Of a stretch of 64,000 nt of DNA, positions 55,665 to 64,000 are shown piece by piece. The notes beneath the pieces were generated by a model that was not told the origin of the DNA, made no database searches, and was given only the letters and a program-made list of their open reading frames with translations. The position numbers and the translations under genes are program-made. The stretch covers positions 108,052 through 172,051 of the forward strand of contig NZ_JAAKDE010000012.1 of the NCBI RefSeq assembly GCF_013664685.1, given 5' to 3'. Origin of the DNA: Capillibacterium thermochitinicola (lineage in GTDB: Bacteria > Bacillota > UBA4882 > UBA10575). How positions within the stretch are numbered: position 1 is the first letter of the stretch; each line of letters starts with the position of its first letter.

Positions 55665-57947
55665 ATGGGTAAACGGGGAACGATGCTTTTCTTCATCGCC
55701 CTCCTCTGTTTAGGCGGTAGCCTGTTGGTACAGGCCAATAAAGGAGCGGCGGAAATACCGGTGGTCATCAAAGAACGGGCGGGCCTCGATTGGAAAAACA
55801 CCCCGCTCACGGTAGGGGTACCGGTGCCGGCCGCCGATAAGAATTTTCTGAACCCGCCACGGGTTTTAGACCAATGGGGGCGGGAGGTTCCCAGTCAGGC
55901 AATTTTGTTGTCGTCTCCAACGGCAACCACGGTTCCCAGGTGGTGGCGGATTACGTTTCTCGGGACCATTAATCGCCATGATTCCCTTGTTTACCGGGTG
56001 GTGCCGGGTGAAGAAAAAAGAGTACAACCCCGGTCCGCCGTCCGGGTGGAAAAAACCACCACCGGCTACTTGGTGGAAAACAACTATTTGAAACTGGAAC
56101 TGAGTACAGCCCAGCCTTTGGTGGCAAAGGCCTGGTTTGACACAAATGGGAAGGGATCCTTTCCGGATGCTCCGTTGATGAGTGTCCCGTGGCAATTGGG
56201 TTTAAGGACAACCACCGGTGACTATACAATAAGCAACCTTCCGGAGGCCCGGATTACCCTGGAAGAAGAAGGGCCGCTGCGGGCGGTTTTTCGGATAACC
56301 GGGCCGTTGTCGCTTCCCGAGCAGGACGGCGTGTTTACATACGACTGCCGGTTGGTGGTTTATGCCGAGACCTCCTATCTCCGGTTGGCGGTAAGATTAA
56401 TCAACACCACCGGGCAACCGGTGACCGTGGAGGAGGCTTGGGTCGGGTCCACCTTTAATTTAAAAGGAGAGCGGCTGGAGGCGAGTGCAGGGCTTGACGG
56501 AAAATCCCCCAAAACGGCGGCCTTGCGCGGTAATAACTGGGCTGAGGTTCAGGTTGCGTCGGCGACCCGGAACCGGTGGGGCGGTGTCTTTCCGGCAAAC
56601 CTTGGGGAGGCGCCGGCCGGATGGATTGCCTTAACCGGGGCGGAAAATGGAGTGGCCATTGGTGTGAAAGCCTTCCGGCAGCAGTACCCAAACGGGCTCC
56701 AGGTGAGCGGCACCGGGGAGATGAAGATCCAACTGCTGGCTGCGGCAGGGCAGGTTTGGGAGGCGGGGGTCGCCAAAACCCACCACTTGACCTTGTCTTT
56801 CTATGGAGCACGCGACCGCGAACGCTTGCCGGAGCTTGCGGCCATTACCAATAAGCCACCGGTGGCGACCGTGGCCGCCGCTTGGTTGAACCAGACCGGG
56901 GTCCTGGCCCAACCGTTAATCGATAAAGCGATGATTGCCGAGCTCGGACCGGATCACCAGTCCACGGCTTTACTCCTTAAGGAAAAAAACTGGGCGGAGT
57001 TGTTAAACTTGTTCGGGCCGTTGAGCGAAGGACAAGAAATTAACCCGGAATACTGGGGCTTCTTTAACTATGGCGATCTACCGGTGGCCTTTGCCGTCCC
57101 GTGGGCGCAAGCGGGTCAGTATTGGAACAATAACGCCTACGATCTACCGTACCAACTCCTTTGTGCCTACCTCCAAACGGAGGAACCGGCCTTCCTTGCC
57201 TTGGGGGAAGCGGCTTTGACCCATTTACAGGACGTGGATTTGGTCAATCCAACGGCCAAACCCCGTCCATTTCCGGGGTTGGAACACCTGAAAGATCCCC
57301 GTTCCGGAGAGGTGGGCGCGGTCGAAGATTTTCGCCACTATGCCAATGCCGGGTTGATCCTGGGCTATTATCTTCTGGATAACCAGTTCGGATATGAACT
57401 GGCTCTGCGGATGGCCGACCGCATAACGCTGCAACCCGGGGTTACATTTACCGATCTCCGGACCGTCAGTGCGGGGATCGCGGCGTTGCTTACGGCCTAC
57501 CAGGCGACGGGTCAACAACGTTACCTGGATAGCGCCGCGGAACTGGTTAATCTGGTTTTAAACTGGCAACAACAGCAGGAAGGGGCTTTGCCGGCGGACT
57601 TTATTTATAAAACGGGGTTGGTTACCGACAGTTTGGTCGCTTACTACCGGGTTACCGGCGACCCGAAAGTTCTGGCCGGGATCCGGGCGGCGGTTGATTA
57701 TAGCCTTGATCATTTCTGGGATGAGGAGTTGGGGTTGATCCAAAACGCCGGAGGGCTCCTTTTCACCAGTGCCTTGGATCTGCTCTACCGGGAAACAGGG
57801 GAGGAGAAATACTATCTTGTCAATGAGCGACAAATCCGGGTTTTAGCGGATCAATTGGCGGTGCAGGAACCGAAAGATGTGGCCCTGTATTACCGGAACG
57901 TTTTTACTTTTTTCAACGGAGCACGCCTCCGGAGTAATAAAAAGTAG
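55665..57947 (+). CDS. Secreted PcRGLX/YetA-like protein (putative exo-rhamnogalacturonan lyase)
   Basis: A 760-residue secreted protein with a signal peptide (about residues 1-25). It resembles the PcRGLX/YetA family, whose fungal member PcRGLX is an exo-type rhamnogalacturonan lyase (PL26). Three parts are recognisable: an N-terminal beta domain with LTVGVPVPAAD and RVLDQWGREVPSQ, a central beta-rich domain (about 110-390), and a C-terminal alpha/alpha-barrel-like domain (about 395-750, with DFRHYANAGLILGYYLLDNQ and GLVTDSLVAYYRVTG). Activity on pectin-type backbones is inferred from the family. ATG 55665 has AAGGAGA nine bases before it. Confidence 0.7.
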   Translation: MGKRGTMLFFIALLCLGGSLLVQANKGAAEIPVVIKERAGLDWKNTPLTVGVPVPAADKNFLNPPRVLDQWGREVPSQAILLSSPTATTVPRWWRITFLGTINRHDSLVYRVVPGEEKRVQPRSAVRVEKTTTGYLVENNYLKLELSTAQPLVAKAWFDTNGKGSFPDAPLMSVPWQLGLRTTTGDYTISNLPEARITLEEEGPLRAVFRITGPLSLPEQDGVFTYDCRLVVYAETSYLRLAVRLINTTGQPVTVEEAWVGSTFNLKGERLEASAGLDGKSPKTAALRGNNWAEVQVASATRNRWGGVFPANLGEAPAGWIALTGAENGVAIGVKAFRQQYPNGLQVSGTGEMKIQLLAAAGQVWEAGVAKTHHLTLSFYGARDRERLPELAAITNKPPVATVAAAWLNQTGVLAQPLIDKAMIAELGPDHQSTALLLKEKNWAELLNLFGPLSEGQEINPEYWGFFNYGDLPVAFAVPWAQAGQYWNNNAYDLPYQLLCAYLQTEEPAFLALGEAALTHLQDVDLVNPTAKPRPFPGLEHLKDPRSGEVGAVEDFRHYANAGLILGYYLLDNQFGYELALRMADRITLQPGVTFTDLRTVSAGIAALLTAYQATGQQRYLDSAAELVNLVLNWQQQQEGALPADFIYKTGLVTDSLVAYYRVTGDPKVLAGIRAAVDYSLDHFWDEELGLIQNAGGLLFTSALDLLYRETGEEKYYLVNERQIRVLADQLAVQEPKDVALYYRNVFTFFNGARLRSNKK

Positions 57948-61827
<3,880 letters not shown>

Positions 61828-61852
61828 AACAAATAACCTTTATGTATGGTTA

Positions 61853-61889
61853 AAAAGAAACTCACCCTGAACGGGTGAGTTTCTTTTCG
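61853..61889 (+). terminator. Intrinsic terminator of the pyruvate:ferredoxin oxidoreductase gene
   Basis: AAAGAAACTCACCC pairs with GGGTGAGTTTCTTT over 14 bases around a TGAAC loop, followed by TTTTC. Confidence 0.92.
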
Positions 61890-61942
61890 TATGGAATGGG
61901 ACGGCCGGGGTTAGAAGAAAAGAAACAAAAGCGACAAGTTTA

Positions 61943-61961
61943 GGCAAAGGTATTGTTTGCC
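61943..61961. promoter_or_regulatory. Inverted repeat overlapping the serS -35 element
   Basis: GGCAAA and TTTGCC separated by seven bases. The right arm overlaps the -35 of the predicted serS promoter, so it may be an operator or chance. Confidence 0.25.
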
Positions 61962-61981
61962 ATGGCGAAAAAGGATATATT
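61953..61981 (+). promoter_or_regulatory. serS promoter
   Basis: -35 TTGTTT (61953-61958), a 17-base spacer and -10 TATATT (61976-61981). The leader to serS is about 160 bases and shows no T-box motif. Confidence 0.5.
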
Positions 61982-62145
61982 ATATATATTGAAAAGATAG
62001 GCTTTTTGCGTTGTCCGGTGCTTCATCATGAAGGTTTAATATTTTAACACTTTTACGGCCGTTGATTACCCGGTTTTTCAGTTTTTACGACCTGGAGGCA
62101 ACGGGAAAAGCTTAAATCGCAATAGGGGAAGGGAGAACACGCAAG

Positions 62146-63417
62146 ATGCTTGATCTGAAGTTAATCCGCAATAACCCCGACCAAGTAAGAGCGGGCTTGA
62201 ACAAACGGGGTGCCGCCGCACTGGTCGATGAACTGCTGCGCTTGGACGAGGAGCGGCGTGATAATTTGGCCAAAGTGGAAGCGCTTAAGAACAAACGGAA
62301 TGTGGTCTCAAAAGAAGTGGGACGGCTGAAAGCGGCCAACGTAGACGCCACGAACTTAATCAACGAGATGAAAGAGGTTAATGAAGAGATAAAACAACTG
62401 GACGGGATCGTCGGAAGTCTTGAGGAAAAAATCAATCGGATCCTTTATACACTGCCCAATTTGCCGCAAGAGGATGTTCCGGTCGGGACTGACGACCAAG
62501 CCAATGTTGAAATTCGGCGGTGGGGCGAACCGCGTTCCTTTTCTTTTGAACCAAAACCCCATTGGGAACTCGGGGAAAGCCTAAACCTGTTCGATTTTGA
62601 GCAAGGTGCCAAGATCAGCGGGGCCCGGTTTACGGTCCTTAAAGGGCTAGGTGCCCGGTTGGAGCGGGCTTTAGTCAATTTCATGCTGGATTTGCATGTT
62701 AACGAACATGGCTACACTGAAATCTTCCCGCCTTTTTTGGTAAACAGTGCGTGCATGGTGGGAACGGGTCAGCTGCCGAAGTTTGCGGAAGACATGTTTA
62801 AAGTCAGCCCCGGGGATTACTACTTAATTCCCACGGCGGAAGTTCCCGTGACCAATCTGCACCGGGAAGAGATTTTGGCCGCGGAGCGCCTGCCCATAAA
62901 ATACGTGGCTTATAGCGCTTGTTTCCGGGCCGAAGCCGGTTCGGCCGGGCGGGATACCAGAGGGTTAATCCGTCAACACCAGTTTAACAAGGTCGAGTTG
63001 GTAAAACTGACGAAACCGGAAGATTCGGCCCGGGAGCATGAAAGTTTAGTGCAGGATGCCGAGAAAGTATTGCAACTCCTGAACCTCCCTTACCGTGTTG
63101 TTTTATTGTCCAGCGGCGATATGGGCTTTGCGGCCAGTAAATGTTATGACCTTGAAGTCTGGCTGCCCAGTTTCGGTCAGTACCGCGAAATATCTTCTTG
63201 TTCGAATTTCGGCGATTTCCAGGCCCGGCGGGCCAACATCCGTTTCCGGCGGGAGCCGGAGGCGAAACCCGAATTTGTCCATACTTTGAACGGTTCGGGT
63301 CTGGCCATCGGACGGACGGTGGCGGCGATCGTTGAAAACTATCAACAGGCGGATGGTTCAATTGCCGTACCGGATGTTCTGGTTCCTTACATGGGAGGAG
63401 TAAAGACCATTAAATAG
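62146..63417 (+). CDS. serS: Serine--tRNA ligase
   Basis: Class II synthetase that charges serine onto tRNA-Ser. The 423-residue protein has the N-terminal antiparallel coiled coil (about residues 30-105) that grips the long variable arm of tRNA-Ser, motif 2 [21 protein letters not shown] and motif 3 with [21 protein letters not shown] 62146 follows GGGGAAGGGAGAAC. Two tRNA-Ser genes follow directly downstream. Confidence 0.97.
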   Translation: MLDLKLIRNNPDQVRAGLNKRGAAALVDELLRLDEERRDNLAKVEALKNKRNVVSKEVGRLKAANVDATNLINEMKEVNEEIKQLDGIVGSLEEKINRILYTLPNLPQEDVPVGTDDQANVEIRRWGEPRSFSFEPKPHWELGESLNLFDFEQGAKISGARFTVLKGLGARLERALVNFMLDLHVNEHGYTEIFPPFLVNSACMVGTGQLPKFAEDMFKVSPGDYYLIPTAEVPVTNLHREEILAAERLPIKYVAYSACFRAEAGSAGRDTRGLIRQHQFNKVELVKLTKPEDSAREHESLVQDAEKVLQLLNLPYRVVLLSSGDMGFAASKCYDLEVWLPSFGQYREISSCSNFGDFQARRANIRFRREPEAKPEFVHTLNGSGLAIGRTVAAIVENYQQADGSIAVPDVLVPYMGGVKTIK

Positions 63418-63460
63418 CTTCTGACCCCTGCCGGCGGGCAACCGGGAAATCTTACCTTCC

Positions 63461-63490
63461 TTGACACGGAAGATTTCGCGTGCATATAAT
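63461..63490 (+). promoter_or_regulatory. Promoter of the tRNA-Ser pair
   Basis: -35 TTGACA (63461-63466), an 18-base spacer and -10 TATAAT (63485-63490), 42 bases before the first tRNA. Confidence 0.75.
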
Positions 63491-63532
63491 GTTGACTTAT
63501 TGTTTATCTCATGCTAAAATATACTTCGCGAT

Positions 63533-63620
63533 GGAGGAGTGTCCGAGTGGTTTAAGGAGGCGGTCTTGAAAACCGTTAGGCCGAAAGGCCTCGTGGGTTC
63601 GAATCCTACCTCCTCCGCCA
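63533..63620 (+). tRNA. tRNA-Ser(TGA)
   Basis: An 88-base cloverleaf: acceptor GGAGGAG pairs with CTCCTCC, the anticodon loop reads CTTGAAA (TGA), a long variable arm (AGGCCGAAAGGCCT) marks serine, and the T arm holds GGTTCGAATCC. The 3' CCA is encoded. Confidence 0.97.
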
Positions 63621-63640
63621 GTCGAACGCTTAAAATTTAC

Positions 63641-63732
63641 GGAGAGATACCCAAGTTGGCTGAAGGGGACGGTTTGCTAAACCGTTAGTAGGAGCAATCC
63701 TAGCGAGGGTTCGAATCCCTCTCTCTCCGCCA
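63641..63732 (+). tRNA. tRNA-Ser(GCT)
   Basis: A 92-base cloverleaf: acceptor GGAGAGA pairs with TCTCTCC, the anticodon loop TTGCTAA gives GCT, the variable arm is TAGGAGCAATCCTA, and the T arm has GGTTCGAATCC. CCA is encoded. It lies 20 bases after the first tRNA-Ser. Confidence 0.97.
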
Positions 63733-63744
63733 TTATTAAAAATT

Positions 63745-63769
63745 AAAAACAGCTTTAAGCTGTTTTTTC
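63745..63769 (+). terminator. Intrinsic terminator of the tRNA-Ser operon
   Basis: AAAACAGC and GCTGTTTT form an eight-base stem with a TTTAA loop, followed by TTC. Confidence 0.85.
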
Positions 63770-63831
63770 TTGCGCTTATTATACAATGAAGACAGAAATT
63801 AGCCTGGTAAAATTTTAACACAAAAAAGCTA

Positions 63832-63860
63832 TAGACAAAGCCGCAAAAATATGATAAGAT
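63832..63860 (+). promoter_or_regulatory. Promoter of the next transcript, probably an rRNA operon
   Basis: -35 TAGACA (63832-63837), a 17-base spacer and -10 TAAGAT (63855-63860). Confidence 0.45.
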
Positions 63861-64000
63861 AAAATTCGCCTTCCGGGAGCGGAGGACAATCCTGGGAGGA
63901 GAGGAAACGACTGAACCCTGAAAACTAAACAGCCAAGACAGGTAAGAGAAGGTAAGGGCTTGTTGCTTTACAAAGAAGTGATAAGTCCGGACGACGTCAA
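63861..64000 (+). other. Probable rRNA operon leader, cut by the window end
   Basis: No protein frame is visible. The stretch CCCTGAAAACTAAACAGCC at about 63916-63934 resembles the leader sequence (TGAAAACTGAACA) that precedes 16S rRNA in many Firmicutes, and the region downstream of the -10 is GC-rich. The 16S gene itself would begin beyond 64000. Confidence 0.45.

Noticed and set aside
61985..62145. T-box leader of serS
   Set aside because: No conserved T-box sequence or typical specifier and antiterminator arrangement was found.

Overview
The window is a chromosomal, oriC-centred stretch of an anaerobic, fermentative Bacillota (Firmicutes), probably a clostridial or Limnochordia/Hydrogenispora-like lineage. 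The evidence is the gene order rpmH-rnpA-yidD-yidC-jag-mnmE-mnmG-rsmG-parA-parB on one side of the origin and dnaA-dnaN-yaaA-recF-DUF721-remB-gyrB-gyrA on the other. Supporting signs are a two-subunit glycine decarboxylase, pyruvate:ferredoxin oxidoreductase, strong Shine-Dalgarno sites and many GTG/TTG starts. No prophage, insertion sequence, CRISPR array or defence island is visible.

Layout. 0.1-5.8 kb (+): argG with a promoter and candidate arginine operator, a small unknown gene, ftsE-ftsX, a frameshifted ctpA and a divergent polysaccharide deacetylase. 5.8-10.9 kb (+): uvrB-uvrA behind an SOS-box-like palindrome. 10.9-21.2 kb (mixed): a GNAT-like protein, a DUF819 membrane protein, a HAD phosphatase, the metNIQ transporter, a DegV protein, a glucosaminidase and a secreted multidomain GH30 enzyme. 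21.4-34.3 kb (-): rlmH, htrA, a degenerate SMC/YhaN-like protein, gyrA, gyrB, remB, DUF721, recF, yaaA, dnaN and dnaA. 32.7-34.7 kb: a bipartite replication origin with DnaA boxes on both sides of dnaA. 34.7-42.8 kb (+): rpmH through parB, with two perfect parS sites. 43-47.4 kb (+): DUF4446 and a tandem cassette of membrane-anchored M23 peptidases and bactofilins. 47.5-53 kb: a DUF559 nuclease-like gene, then capA-gcvT-gcvPA-gcvPB on the minus strand. 53.1-64 kb (+): an unknown helix-turn-helix protein, pepV, a secreted PcRGLX/YetA-like protein, pyruvate:ferredoxin oxidoreductase, serS, two tRNA-Ser genes and what looks like the leader of an rRNA operon.

How it fits together. Most genes near the origin are transcribed away from it, so they are co-directional with replication; the capA-gcv block is an exception. 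ParABS, the bactofilin/M23 cassette, FtsEX-CtpA and YidC make the window rich in cell-cycle and envelope functions. The GH30 and PcRGLX-like proteins suggest growth on plant-wall polysaccharide, with fermentation through pyruvate:ferredoxin oxidoreductase.

The most interesting items are: the duplicated M23-bactofilin cassette next to parAB, including a stand-alone copy of its membrane-anchor domain; a YhaN-like protein that has lost its ATPase motifs; ctpA interrupted at a run of eight G; an orphan perfect SOS box at 43075-43088; and a bipartite origin with a DnaA-trio-like element.
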